Assembly (NCBI RefSeq): GCF_002797555.1
Contig: NZ_PGFA01000004.1
Location: 496,001-560,000 of the forward strand
Length of the DNA: 64,000 bases
Reading direction: 5' to 3'
Source: Hymenobacter chitinivorans DSM 11115
Lineage (GTDB): Bacteria; Bacteroidota; Bacteroidia; Cytophagales; Hymenobacteraceae
The notes under the pieces were generated by a model, which was given only the letters and a program-made list of their open reading frames with translations, made no database searches and was not told the DNA's origin. The position numbers and the translations under genes were made by a program. This document shows positions 48,757 through 57,180 of the stretch, in pieces (position 1 is the first letter of the stretch; every line of letters begins with the position of its first letter).

Positions 48757-49488
48757 ATGAAAACTCTCCTCTACTCCGGCCTGCTCACGCTTAGCCTGGG
48801 CCTGATGACGTCCTGCGACTGTGACGACATCTTTCCCGACAAAGTCAGCGGCAACGGGCCGGTTGTGGCTGAAAACCGCACCGTGGCCAGCTTTTCCCGC
48901 CTCGAGCTGAGCATAGATGCCGAGGTATACCTAACCCAGGGCCCCAGCCGCACGGTGCGCGTGGAAGCCCAGCAAAACATCCTCGACGTGCTGCAAACCA
49001 ACGTGAACGGGGAACGGCTGGCCATTAGCTACGGCCGGGCAACCGTGCGCCGCCACGAGCCGGTGCGGGTGTACGTCACGACGCCGGACCTGAGCAGCGT
49101 GGCCGTGTCGGGCTCGGGCAGCGTGGTGGGGCAAACCGCCTGGCGCGTCGATAACCTGGGGCTGAGCCTCTCGGGCTCGGGCGGCATCGACCTGGGCGTG
49201 CTGGGCGCCCAGAGCCTGCGCACCGATATTTCGGGCTCCGGCGCCGTGCGCCTCTCCGGCGACGCGGCCCGGCACGAACTGCACCTGAGCGGCTCGGGTG
49301 CGGTGGAAGCCTACCCCCTGACCACGGCGGCGGCCGAGGTGAGCATCAGTGGCTCGGGTGGGGCTCACCTCACGGTTACCCGCACCCTGCAGGCCACCAT
49401 CAGCGGCTCGGGCAAGGTGTACTACAAAGGCCAACCCGCCCTGACGGTGCACACCTCCGGCTCGGGCCGGGTAGTGGATGCCAACTAA
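48757..49488 (+). CDS. DUF2807 (GIN domain) lipoprotein
   Basis: A 243-aa lipoprotein (lipobox LGLMTSC, Cys about residue 21). The mature protein is a beta-helix-like auto-transporter-adhesin head domain: SRLELSIDAEVYLTQG, then repeated SVAVSGSGSV, LSLSGSGGID, DISGSGAVRL, HLSGSGAVEA, SISGSGGAHL, TISGSGKVYY and HTSGSGRV. Such repeats form a solenoid. Surface placement is inferred. It lies between the sigma gene and the receptor gene. Confidence 0.9.
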   Translation: MKTLLYSGLLTLSLGLMTSCDCDDIFPDKVSGNGPVVAENRTVASFSRLELSIDAEVYLTQGPSRTVRVEAQQNILDVLQTNVNGERLAISYGRATVRRHEPVRVYVTTPDLSSVAVSGSGSVVGQTAWRVDNLGLSLSGSGGIDLGVLGAQSLRTDISGSGAVRLSGDAARHELHLSGSGAVEAYPLTTAAAEVSISGSGGAHLTVTRTLQATISGSGKVYYKGQPALTVHTSGSGRVVDAN

Positions 49489-49509
49489 CGCTGCCGGGGC
49501 TTGCTGGCG

Positions 49510-49545
49510 GACATAGTAATGTCCGGGCCCAGACATTACTATGTC
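49510..49545. repeat. 14-bp perfect inverted repeat
   Basis: GACATAGTAATGTC at 49510-49523 and GACATTACTATGTC at 49532-49545, with an 8-nt spacer, 21 bp after the DUF2807 stop. It may be a terminator without T-run or an operator before the receptor gene. Confidence 0.75.
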
Positions 49546-49565
49546 TTGGCAAAACCCGCCTAGTG

Positions 49566-49670
49566 CTTTTCCAAACGGACCCGTCGACTTGCCCAAACGG
49601 ACGGGACGTTTTTCAAAATCGACGGGACCATTTTCAAAAACGTCCCGTCGATTTCCACCGGCCCGCCCGA
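49566..49670. repeat. Second 21-bp tandem repeat
   Basis: About four to five 21-bp units (starts 49566, 49587, 49608, 49629, 49650). Typical unit: GTTTTTCAAAATCGACGGGAC. Some units are inverted in their GGGAC/GTCCC part, so hairpins also form (ACGGGACGTTTTT and AAAAACGTCCCGT). The period equals that of the minisatellite at 14461-14663. Confidence 0.8.
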
Positions 49671-49715
49671 GCGGCCACCTGCTTTTCACTTCGTCATTCC
49701 TGAGCCTTATTTTCT

Positions 49716-52094
49716 ATGCTTCGACTTCTCGCGTTTTTCGCTCTATTACTACTGCTGGTGCCCGCGGCCCCAGCCTGGGCCCAGTCGGCGGGGGCGGGTA
49801 CCAACCCTACCGGCAAAGTGACGGTGAGCGGCTACCTCAAGGACGCCGCCAACGGGGAGGCCCTGGTGGGGGCTACGGTGGTCGTCAAAAGCCTCGGCGT
49901 GGGCGCCACGGCCAATGAGTACGGCTTTTACTCCCTGACTTTGCCCAAGGGCACCTACACCATTACCTACACCTTTCTGGGCTACGAGGCCCAGAACGTG
50001 ATGCTCACCCTCACCGAAAGCCAGACCCGCTCCATCCGCCTCGGCGCCCAGGGCCTGCAAACCGGCGAAGTGGTGGTGACCGGCAAAAAGCCCGACGAGA
50101 ACGTGCGCAGCACCGAAATGGGCACCAACCGCCTCGACATGAAAACCGTGAAGCTGGTGCCGGCCCTGCTGGGTGAGGTCGACGTGATTCGCAGCATTCA
50201 GCTTTTGCCGGGCATCAGCACGGTGGGGGAAGGGGCCTCGGGCTTCAACGTGCGCGGCGGCGGCGTGGACCAGAACCTGATTCTGCTCGACGAGGCCCCG
50301 ATTTACAACGCCTCCCACCTGTTCGGGCTGTTTTCGACCTTTAACCCCGACGCCGTCAAGGACATCAAGCTGGTGAAGGGCGGCATTCCGGCCCAGTACG
50401 GCGGCCGGCTCTCGTCGTTGCTCGACGTGCGGATGAAGGAAGGCAACACCCAGCGCCTGGGCGTATCGGGTGGGGTCGGGCTGATTATGTCGCGCCTGGC
50501 CGTGGAGGCGCCCATTGTGAAGGATAAAGGCTCGTTTATCGTGGCCGGGCGGCGCTCCTACGGGGATTTGTTCCTCAAATTCGTGCCCGACCAGAAAGAC
50601 AACCAGGCCTATTTCTACGACCTCTCGGCCAAGGCCAACTACACCCTGGGCGAGAAAGACCGGCTCTACGTGTCGGGCTACCTGGGGCGGGACGTGTTTG
50701 CCTTCGGTAAGGCCTTCAAGAACACGCTGGGCAACCGCACCGGCACCGTACGCTGGAACCACGTGTTCAATTCCCGGCTGTTTGCCAACGTGACGGGCCT
50801 GGTGAGCAAGTACGACTACGGCCTGGGCGTGCCCGAGGGCAACCAGTCGTTTGAGTGGAAGTCGAACATCGTCAACTATAGCCTCAAGGCCGATTTCAAC
50901 TACTACCGCACGCCCCAGAGTACGCTCAACTTCGGCGCCAGCGCCATTTACTACACCTTTTTGCCCGGGCAGGTGACGCCCTTGAGCTCCACGTCCATCT
51001 TCCGGCCCATTGCCCTCGACAACCAGCAGGCGGTGGAGTACGGGGCCTATATTGATAACGAGCAGACCTTCTCGCCCCGGTTGTCGGCCCAGTACGGCCT
51101 GCGCCTGAGCATGTTCGACTACCTCGGCGGCGGCACCGTGTATGACTACGAAGGGCCCAACGGCCGCCAGAAAACCCCGGTCAACCCCCAGCAGTACGGG
51201 AGCGGGCAGCTCATCAAGCGCTACCCCAACCTGGAGCCCCGGGCCTCGCTGCGCTACGTGCTGACGGATAACAGCTCGCTCAAAGCCAGCTACAACCGCA
51301 TGGTACAGTACATTCACCTCGTGTCGAATACCACGGCTTCCTCGCCGCTGGACGTCTGGACGCCGAGCACCAAGAACATCAAGCCCGAGCACGCCGACCA
51401 GCTGGCCGTGGGCTACTTCCGCAACTTCCGGGACAACGCCTACGAGGCCTCGGTGGAAGTATTCGGCAAGCGCATGGACAACCAGATTGACTACATCAAC
51501 GGGGCCAACACGCTGCTCAACAAGAACCTGGAAGCCGAGCTGCTCTACGGCCAGGGCCGGGCTTACGGGGCCGAGTTCTACCTGAAAAAGAACGAGGGCC
51601 GGATGACGGGCTGGATCAGCTACACCCTGAGCCGCTCGGAGCGCCAGATTGACGGCATCAACAACAATAACTGGTACGTGAACAAGTACGACAAGACGCA
51701 CTACCTCTCGGTGGTGGGCATCTACACCTTGTCGCCGCGCTGGACGGTGTCGGGCACGTTCAACTACAGCACCGGCATTGCCACCACCTTCCCCGATTCG
51801 CGCTACGTGTACCAGGGCCTGGTCATTCCCAACGTGAACGGCGACGTGCGCAACAACTACCGCGTGCCCGCCTACCACCGCCTCGATTTGGCCGCCACCT
51901 GGGAAGGTAAAATTGACCCCGCCAAGCGCTGGCACAGCAGCTGGACGTTCTCGGTATACAACGCCTACGGCCGCCGCAACGCCTACAGCATCTATTTCCG
52001 GCAAAACGAGGACAACCCGGCCAAAACCGAGGCCGTGCGCCTGGCCGTCTTTGGCTCCATGCTGCCGTCGGTGTCTTACAACTTCAACTTCTAA
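49716..52094 (+). CDS. TonB-dependent outer membrane receptor with carboxypeptidase-like N-domain
   Basis: A 792-aa outer-membrane transporter. A signal peptide (MLRLLAFFALLLLLVPAAPAWA) precedes a CarboxypepD_reg-like domain (about 32-115; VSGYLKDAANGEALVGATV), then the plug (about 120-230; SGFNVRGGGVDQNLILLDEAPIYN) and the 22-strand barrel, ending in SYNFNF with aromatic C-terminus. There is no STN signalling domain, so signalling to the sigma factor would need another protein. A DUF4249 lipoprotein gene follows after 22 bp, the usual partner. Substrate unknown. Confidence 0.9.
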   Translation: MLRLLAFFALLLLLVPAAPAWAQSAGAGTNPTGKVTVSGYLKDAANGEALVGATVVVKSLGVGATANEYGFYSLTLPKGTYTITYTFLGYEAQNVMLTLTESQTRSIRLGAQGLQTGEVVVTGKKPDENVRSTEMGTNRLDMKTVKLVPALLGEVDVIRSIQLLPGISTVGEGASGFNVRGGGVDQNLILLDEAPIYNASHLFGLFSTFNPDAVKDIKLVKGGIPAQYGGRLSSLLDVRMKEGNTQRLGVSGGVGLIMSRLAVEAPIVKDKGSFIVAGRRSYGDLFLKFVPDQKDNQAYFYDLSAKANYTLGEKDRLYVSGYLGRDVFAFGKAFKNTLGNRTGTVRWNHVFNSRLFANVTGLVSKYDYGLGVPEGNQSFEWKSNIVNYSLKADFNYYRTPQSTLNFGASAIYYTFLPGQVTPLSSTSIFRPIALDNQQAVEYGAYIDNEQTFSPRLSAQYGLRLSMFDYLGGGTVYDYEGPNGRQKTPVNPQQYGSGQLIKRYPNLEPRASLRYVLTDNSSLKASYNRMVQYIHLVSNTTASSPLDVWTPSTKNIKPEHADQLAVGYFRNFRDNAYEASVEVFGKRMDNQIDYINGANTLLNKNLEAELLYGQGRAYGAEFYLKKNEGRMTGWISYTLSRSERQIDGINNNNWYVNKYDKTHYLSVVGIYTLSPRWTVSGTFNYSTGIATTFPDSRYVYQGLVIPNVNGDVRNNYRVPAYHRLDLAATWEGKIDPAKRWHSSWTFSVYNAYGRRNAYSIYFRQNEDNPAKTEAVRLAVFGSMLPSVSYNFNF

Positions 52095-52116
52095 GCCTGC
52101 TTCGGCTCCCAGCTAT

Positions 52117-52968
52117 ATGCTCCAGATAAACCGCATTGTCCCTTTTCTGCTCGCCGCCGGCCTGCTTGGCCTCACCAGCTGCATCGACGTGGTCGACGTT
52201 AAGATTCCCGAAGGTAAGCCCCTGCTGGCCGTGGATGGGGAAATAACCGACCAGCCCGGCCCATACTACGTCACCCTGACCAAGACGGCGCCCTACTTCG
52301 ACGAGGCCGAGCTGCCCCGCGTCACGGGTGCCGTGCTGACGCTGCAGGACAGCGAAGGCCACCGCGAAACGCTGACCGAAGTCAGCCCCGGCCGCTACGC
52401 TACCAGCACGCTGCAGGGCAAAATCGGTAACCAGTACGTGCTGACCATCCGGGCGGAAGGAGAGGAGTACCGGGCCGAAACCGAAATCCGCCGCACCCCC
52501 GAAATCGACAGTATCCGGGCCGAGTACCGGGCCAAGTCGCCCACCGAAGGCGAGGGCTACTACATCCTTTACTACGGCGAGGAACTGCCCGGCGTGGGCG
52601 ACTACTACCGCTTCAAGGTGTACCACAACGGCAAGCTGCTCAACCAGCCTAATGACCTGATTGTGACCAACGACGAAATGGTGGACGGCAAGTACATCAA
52701 CGGCGTGGAGCTGACCGAGGAGGAGGGCGCGGGCGGCGTCCCGTTCAAGAAAGGCGACAAAGTGCGCGTTGAAACCATGTCCATTCCGCGCGACTATTTC
52801 TACTTTCTCAACGAAATGGCCACCCAGATCAACAATGTGGGCCTGTTTGCTACCCCGCCGGCCAACGTGCGCACCAACGTGCGCAACGTGCAGCCCGGCT
52901 CGGAAAAAGTAGCGGTGGGCTACTTCGCCGGCCATACCCTGCGCGCCGACTCCCTGGTAATTGAGTAA
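52117..52968 (+). CDS. DUF4249 lipoprotein
   Basis: A 283-aa lipoprotein (lipobox LLGLTSC, Cys about residue 22). It begins IDVVDVKIPEGKPLLAVDGEITDQPGP and has the DUF4249 pattern of beta-sandwich segments (YYVTLTKTAPYFD, VTGAVLTLQDSEGH, GNQYVLTIRAEGEEY). DUF4249 proteins nearly always pair with TonB receptors of this type and probably cap or load them from the cell surface. The 22-bp gap shows translational linkage to the receptor gene. Confidence 0.9.
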   Translation: MLQINRIVPFLLAAGLLGLTSCIDVVDVKIPEGKPLLAVDGEITDQPGPYYVTLTKTAPYFDEAELPRVTGAVLTLQDSEGHRETLTEVSPGRYATSTLQGKIGNQYVLTIRAEGEEYRAETEIRRTPEIDSIRAEYRAKSPTEGEGYYILYYGEELPGVGDYYRFKVYHNGKLLNQPNDLIVTNDEMVDGKYINGVELTEEEGAGGVPFKKGDKVRVETMSIPRDYFYFLNEMATQINNVGLFATPPANVRTNVRNVQPGSEKVAVGYFAGHTLRADSLVIE

Positions 52969-52972
52969 GAGT

Positions 52973-53131
52973 TTAGTTGCTGGTTGTTAGTTGCTAGTTG
53001 TCAGTTTTTGACTTCTCATGCCTTCATTATGTGGAGTTCTTCTGGAAATCAATGGCATATTTGTGCTACAGCTCATTATTCGGCCCTGGACCAGCTGCGG
53101 CTACCAACTAACAACTGACAACTAACAACGA
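52973..53131. repeat. Inverted repeat (TTGTTAGTTG family) just before fecR
   Basis: The left arm (about 52973-53005) carries TTGCTGGTTGTTAGTTGC and TAGTTGTCAG; the right arm (about 53103-53131) carries CCAACTAACAACTGACAACT. The fecR ATG begins 3 bp after the right arm. The loop contains CATATTTG (53056-53063), a one-mismatch -7 box. Related elements lie at 17391-17502 and 60580-60657. Confidence 0.78.
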
Positions 53132-53133
53132 GT

Positions 53134-54246
53134 ATGCTGCACTCCGAGCCTGAGGCGCCCTGGGATTTGCTGGCCAAACACCTGGCTGGCGAAGCCGCGC
53201 CCGACGAATTGGAGCAGCTGCGCACCTGGGTGGCCGCCGACCCCAAGCGCCTCGGCTTGCTCACCGACGCCACTCGGGCCTGGGAGCGGACCGGCGCCGT
53301 GCCGGTAGCCGACTTGTTTAGCGCCGCGGATGTGGAAGCGGCCTGGCAACGGTTTCGACCCAAGATGACCGGCCCCGCACCCGCCGCCGAACCGCCATTG
53401 CGAGTGGTCCGGGCAGCGCCGGCAGTAGAAACCGGGGCGGCGCCCGAAGCCAAAGTCATTCCGCTGCGGCCCAACCCGCTGCCCTCATTATTGCGCATTG
53501 CGGCCACCATTCTGTTGCTGATAGGCGCAGTGTACGCCATGCAGAACTACCGGCGCGAGCTGCTGCCCACGCCGCCCGTGGCCGTGTCGGCGGGCCCGCA
53601 GAAGCGCCTGGTGGCCCTGCCCGACGGCAGCAAAGTCTGGCTTAACAAGCACTCGACCCTGGAATACGCCGCCGACTTCAGCGGGGGCAGCGGCCGGGAA
53701 GTAACCCTGACCGGCGAGGCATTCTTCGAGGTGCAGAAAGACCCCGAAAACCCCTTCACCGTGCTCAGCGCTGCTTCCCGCACCCGGGTGCTGGGCACTT
53801 CATTCAACGTGCGCGCCTACGCGGCCGAAGACTCGGTGGAAGTGTCGGTCGTGACGGGCAAGGTGGCCTTTGCCAGCCGCAGCAGCCACCAGGACTCGGT
53901 GCTGCTCACGCCGGGCATGCGGGGGGTACTCCTGACGGCGGGCCCGACCAATACGCCGGTTCCGGTGCGGCAAACGGCTTCGGCTGATGCCAACTTCCGG
54001 GCCTGGCAAACCGACGAGCTGGCCTTCGACAACGCCACGCTGGCCCACGTTATCCGCACGCTACGCACCACCTTTGGCACCACCATCACCGTGGCCGATA
54101 AAAGCCTGCTCAAATGCCGCTTCACCGGCACCTTCCGCCAGCCCGACCCAATCCAGGTGCTGCAGGTGGTCAGTGTAGCTACCAATGCCACGCTGAGCGG
54201 CGACGCGGCCGACGGCTTTATTCTCGGTGGTCAGGGCTGCGAATAG
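53134..54246 (+). CDS. FecR-type anti-sigma factor
   Basis: A 370-aa inner-membrane regulator. N-terminal cytoplasmic region binding sigma (about 1-115; LLAKHLAGEAAPDELEQLRTW), one transmembrane helix (LLRIAATILLLIGAVYAM), then the periplasmic FecR domain (KRLVALPDGSKVWLNKHSTLEY, VTLTGEAFFEVQKDPENPF, TRVLGTSFNVRAY) and a C-terminal STN-like domain. It would transmit a receptor signal to the sigma factor encoded 4.5 kb upstream. The ATG lies directly after a palindromic repeat. Confidence 0.92.
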   Translation: MLHSEPEAPWDLLAKHLAGEAAPDELEQLRTWVAADPKRLGLLTDATRAWERTGAVPVADLFSAADVEAAWQRFRPKMTGPAPAAEPPLRVVRAAPAVETGAAPEAKVIPLRPNPLPSLLRIAATILLLIGAVYAMQNYRRELLPTPPVAVSAGPQKRLVALPDGSKVWLNKHSTLEYAADFSGGSGREVTLTGEAFFEVQKDPENPFTVLSAASRTRVLGTSFNVRAYAAEDSVEVSVVTGKVAFASRSSHQDSVLLTPGMRGVLLTAGPTNTPVPVRQTASADANFRAWQTDELAFDNATLAHVIRTLRTTFGTTITVADKSLLKCRFTGTFRQPDPIQVLQVVSVATNATLSGDAADGFILGGQGCE

Positions 54247-54348
54247 GCCGGCCATGGGCAACTAATATAGACAAAGCTGCATCTTTGCTTTGCTGGCTCG
54301 ATGCTCCGCCGGTTCCGTTTTTCGCCCACCTTTCCATTTCCCGCGGCT

Positions 54349-56544
54349 ATGCGGTACCTGTTTGCTCTGATTTTGTGCCTAGGGCTGCTCGGGATTCCGG
54401 CGGGAGCCCAGGCCCCGCCGGTGCTGCTGGCCCGGCGGGTGCAAGTAAGCGCGACAGATGCTTCGTTGCAGCAGGTGCTGCGCGATATTACCCGCCAAAG
54501 CGGCGTGCCGTTCAGCTACAGCAGCACGTTTATTCCGCTTCAGAAACGCGTCACGCTGCACACGCCGGGCCGGCAGCCGGTAGGCGACGTGCTGCGCCAG
54601 CTGCTGCAAAGCCGGGGCGTTTCGTACCAGGTTATCGGTGGGCAAATCGTGCTCTGGCGTACCGGCGAGAAGCCGCCCTTTGCCGCCCCGGCACCCGTCA
54701 AAGCAGTAGCGGCGGCCAAGAGCGTGCCGCCGACGGTAGCCGGTAGCTCGACCAGAAACCATTCGGCCGGGGCAAACACTCCCGGGCTGACTTCCAATCG
54801 GTCGGCCGCGCAAAAACTGGCTCGGGGCCAGCAGGCGGTAGCCGCCAATGGAAAAGTGAAGCCCGCAGCGGCTGTCGGCTATACCCGCCGGGCTACCCCT
54901 GCGGCGAAGGCAATTATGGCCCGCCCGGCCACTTCAGCCAAGCCGAAGCCGGCCACCGCGTCGTTGCTGCCGTCCGTGACGCTGCCGCCGGCCCTGCCCC
55001 CAGTACCGGGCGCTACTCCGGCTCCCAGCGCCACGGCGGATACCGCTGCCCGGGAGACGGCATCGGCCCTGGCCCGGCTGCGGCAAAAAGCCCGGACTGC
55101 CGCGCAGTCTGCCACGGGGGCTCTGGCCCGCACGGCCCGCCAAACCGGCCGCGTTTTGGGGCAGGGCGCGCAGCAGGTAGCCGGCGGAGCCAAAGCCGTA
55201 CTCGACACCGTGGCCCTGGCCGCTACCGAGCTGCGGGAGCCGTTGCGCAAGGCCGCCCAACTGGGCATTGGTAAACCAGGTGAGCCGCTGGTCCAGCGCC
55301 CCGTAACCGTGCAGAGCGGGCTGCCGGGCCGTGACACGGTGCTGGCCGCCGTGCCGGTGCCTCCCGCGACGGTGCGCAAAGCCTATGACCGGCACGTCTG
55401 GCAGGTGAGTTTTGTAGCGCCGCTAGGCTCGAACTGGCTCCGTAGTGGCCGTAGTATCAACCAGTTTTCTTTAAACATACTGGCCGGTTACGCAGCTGGG
55501 GTGCGCGGAGTGGAAGTGGGCGGCCTGGTAAATGTGGTGCGCGACACGGTGCGGGGTGGACAGGCCGCGGGCCTGCTCAACGTAACCGGTACCGAAGTGC
55601 AGGGCGTGCAGGCGGCGGGCTTGGTCAACGTGACGGGCGGCTCGGTGCGCGGGGCCCAGGCCGCGGGGCTGGTCAACCTGGTGCGCGACGATGCCCGGGG
55701 GCTGCAAGTGGCGGGCTTGGTCAACATTGTGGGTGGGGCCGCCCGCTCCCGCCACAACGACGGCCGCCCCGCCCGGGCCCGCCGCGCATTGGGCCTATCC
55801 CGCCTGCTGGCTACCGATTCGGTGGCCCGGCACCTGGGAGCACCCAGCGCCATGTCCTTGCCCGGCCCTCTGCTGCAAGCCGCCGGCCTGGCCAACCTGA
55901 CCGGTACCGATATTCGCGGGCTGCAAACGGCTCCCCTGCTCAACTCGGCCCGGCGCGTGACGGGCATGCAGTTTGGCCTTATCAACGTGGGGAAGCACGT
56001 TAAAGGCGTGCAATTAGGGCTGATTAACATAGCCGATTCCGTGGATGGCGTGACGTTGGGCATCGTCAACATCGTGCGGCACGGTTACTTGCACGGCGAG
56101 GTTTGGACCAGTGAAACCCTGCCCCTGAATGCCGCGCTGAAGCTGGGCGTGCGGCGCTATTATACCATTCTGGCCGCGGCCACCCAGCCCCTGAACAGCC
56201 GGGTACACTGGGCCACGGGGTTTGGCCTGGGTACGGCCAGCCGCCCGCACGGCCGCTTCAGCTGGAACCTGGATGTGCTCGGCTGGTACCTGATTAAGCA
56301 GTCAGGAACGGAGGGTACGCTGCTTTCCTACAACCAGCTGCGGCCGTCACTGGTCTGGCAGATTGAGCCCCAGGGCCACCTGGGCCTCGTATTTTCTCCC
56401 ACGCTCAATTTGGCTTTGTACGAAAACGACGGCAACGGCACCAACTCAGAATTTGGCAAGAATCAGCTACTGCTCACCGACACCCAGTGGGGCAATACGC
56501 CCGTGCGGATGTGGATCGGTGGGCAAATCGGGCTGCGGTTTTAG
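54349..56544 (+). CDS. STN-domain protein with LA_2272-type surface repeats
   Basis: An unusual 731-aa protein. Signal peptide (MRYLFALILCLGLLGIPAGA), then an STN domain (about 28-100; VSATDASLQQVLRDITRQSG, FSYSS, VTLHTPGRQPVGDVLRQLL), a long Pro/Ala/Lys linker (about 105-345), then repeats about 16 residues apart (QAAGLLNVTGTEVQGV, QAAGLVNVTGGSVRGA, QAAGLVNLVRDDARGL; about 380-580) and a strand-rich end (WIGGQIGLRF). The repeats match LA_2272-type surface domains. STN domains normally belong to TonB receptors that signal to FecR; here one is joined to a non-receptor barrel-like domain right after fecR. An upstream start at 54301 is possible. Confidence 0.8.
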   Translation: MRYLFALILCLGLLGIPAGAQAPPVLLARRVQVSATDASLQQVLRDITRQSGVPFSYSSTFIPLQKRVTLHTPGRQPVGDVLRQLLQSRGVSYQVIGGQIVLWRTGEKPPFAAPAPVKAVAAAKSVPPTVAGSSTRNHSAGANTPGLTSNRSAAQKLARGQQAVAANGKVKPAAAVGYTRRATPAAKAIMARPATSAKPKPATASLLPSVTLPPALPPVPGATPAPSATADTAARETASALARLRQKARTAAQSATGALARTARQTGRVLGQGAQQVAGGAKAVLDTVALAATELREPLRKAAQLGIGKPGEPLVQRPVTVQSGLPGRDTVLAAVPVPPATVRKAYDRHVWQVSFVAPLGSNWLRSGRSINQFSLNILAGYAAGVRGVEVGGLVNVVRDTVRGGQAAGLLNVTGTEVQGVQAAGLVNVTGGSVRGAQAAGLVNLVRDDARGLQVAGLVNIVGGAARSRHNDGRPARARRALGLSRLLATDSVARHLGAPSAMSLPGPLLQAAGLANLTGTDIRGLQTAPLLNSARRVTGMQFGLINVGKHVKGVQLGLINIADSVDGVTLGIVNIVRHGYLHGEVWTSETLPLNAALKLGVRRYYTILAAATQPLNSRVHWATGFGLGTASRPHGRFSWNLDVLGWYLIKQSGTEGTLLSYNQLRPSLVWQIEPQGHLGLVFSPTLNLALYENDGNGTNSEFGKNQLLLTDTQWGNTPVRMWIGGQIGLRF

Positions 56545-57092
56545 GCCCGCATCGGCACCAGAATAAACGTGCCGCGCAAGCACTGCCGAAAGCCCTGGCG
56601 CTGGTTGTCGCGCTTCAAATCGGCGGTGCGGTAGCGGTGGTTCAGGCCCCGCTCACTGACTATCATAATAGTGTAGCCCCGGCTGCGCACCAGGTAGCGC
56701 CGGGCGTTGTGGGGCGCTACCGCGCCTTCGGTTTCGTCGGTAGCTTCGGCCGGAGCACCAAGGCTGGCGGCAGTGTAATGCTCGGGCCAGGTGGTGCGGG
56801 CAATAATATCGTGGGCCTGCCAGAGGTGGCGCATGGCGGCCCGGGCCGCAATGGCCTCGCCGCAGTGCCGGCAGATGCGGGCATCGGTGAGCATGACCTG
56901 CCGCTTCTGCTGCAACTCCCGCAGCATCTCGGGCTGCTCGGCGTCGGCCCGGCGCTGGCGCACCACTTTGGTTACGGCCGCAAACAGGTCCCCTTCACTC
57001 ACCCCATACTTATGCTGCAGAATATCCAGCGTGTGGGCGCTGAGCATTCCGAAGGACAATAAATCCTGCAGGTCGGAGTGGAGGGTGGGCAT
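56541..57092 (-). CDS. Unknown protein with C2H2-like zinc finger
   Basis: Not recognised. The 183-aa soluble protein has an N-terminal helical part (LQDLLSFGMLSAHTLDILQHKYGVS) and a central CRHCGEAIAARAAMRHLWQAH segment, spacing C-x2-C-x11-H-x4-H, close to a C2H2 zinc finger. A C-terminal basic, aromatic domain follows (YLVRSRGYTIMIVSERGLNHRYR, RTADLKRDNQRQ). DNA or RNA binding is possible. The gene converges on the STN gene with a 4-bp overlap of stop codons. ATG 57092 is the natural start. Confidence 0.68.
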   Translation of the reverse strand: MPTLHSDLQDLLSFGMLSAHTLDILQHKYGVSEGDLFAAVTKVVRQRRADAEQPEMLRELQQKRQVMLTDARICRHCGEAIAARAAMRHLWQAHDIIARTTWPEHYTAASLGAPAEATDETEGAVAPHNARRYLVRSRGYTIMIVSERGLNHRYRTADLKRDNQRQGFRQCLRGTFILVPMRA

Positions 57093-57180
57093 GGAAGAGC
57101 TATAAACCGCAGCCCCGCCGACAAGTTCCGGACGGGAAGCTGCCAGCGGGGCTGCGTACATCGGGCCAAGGCGGCAGCGC

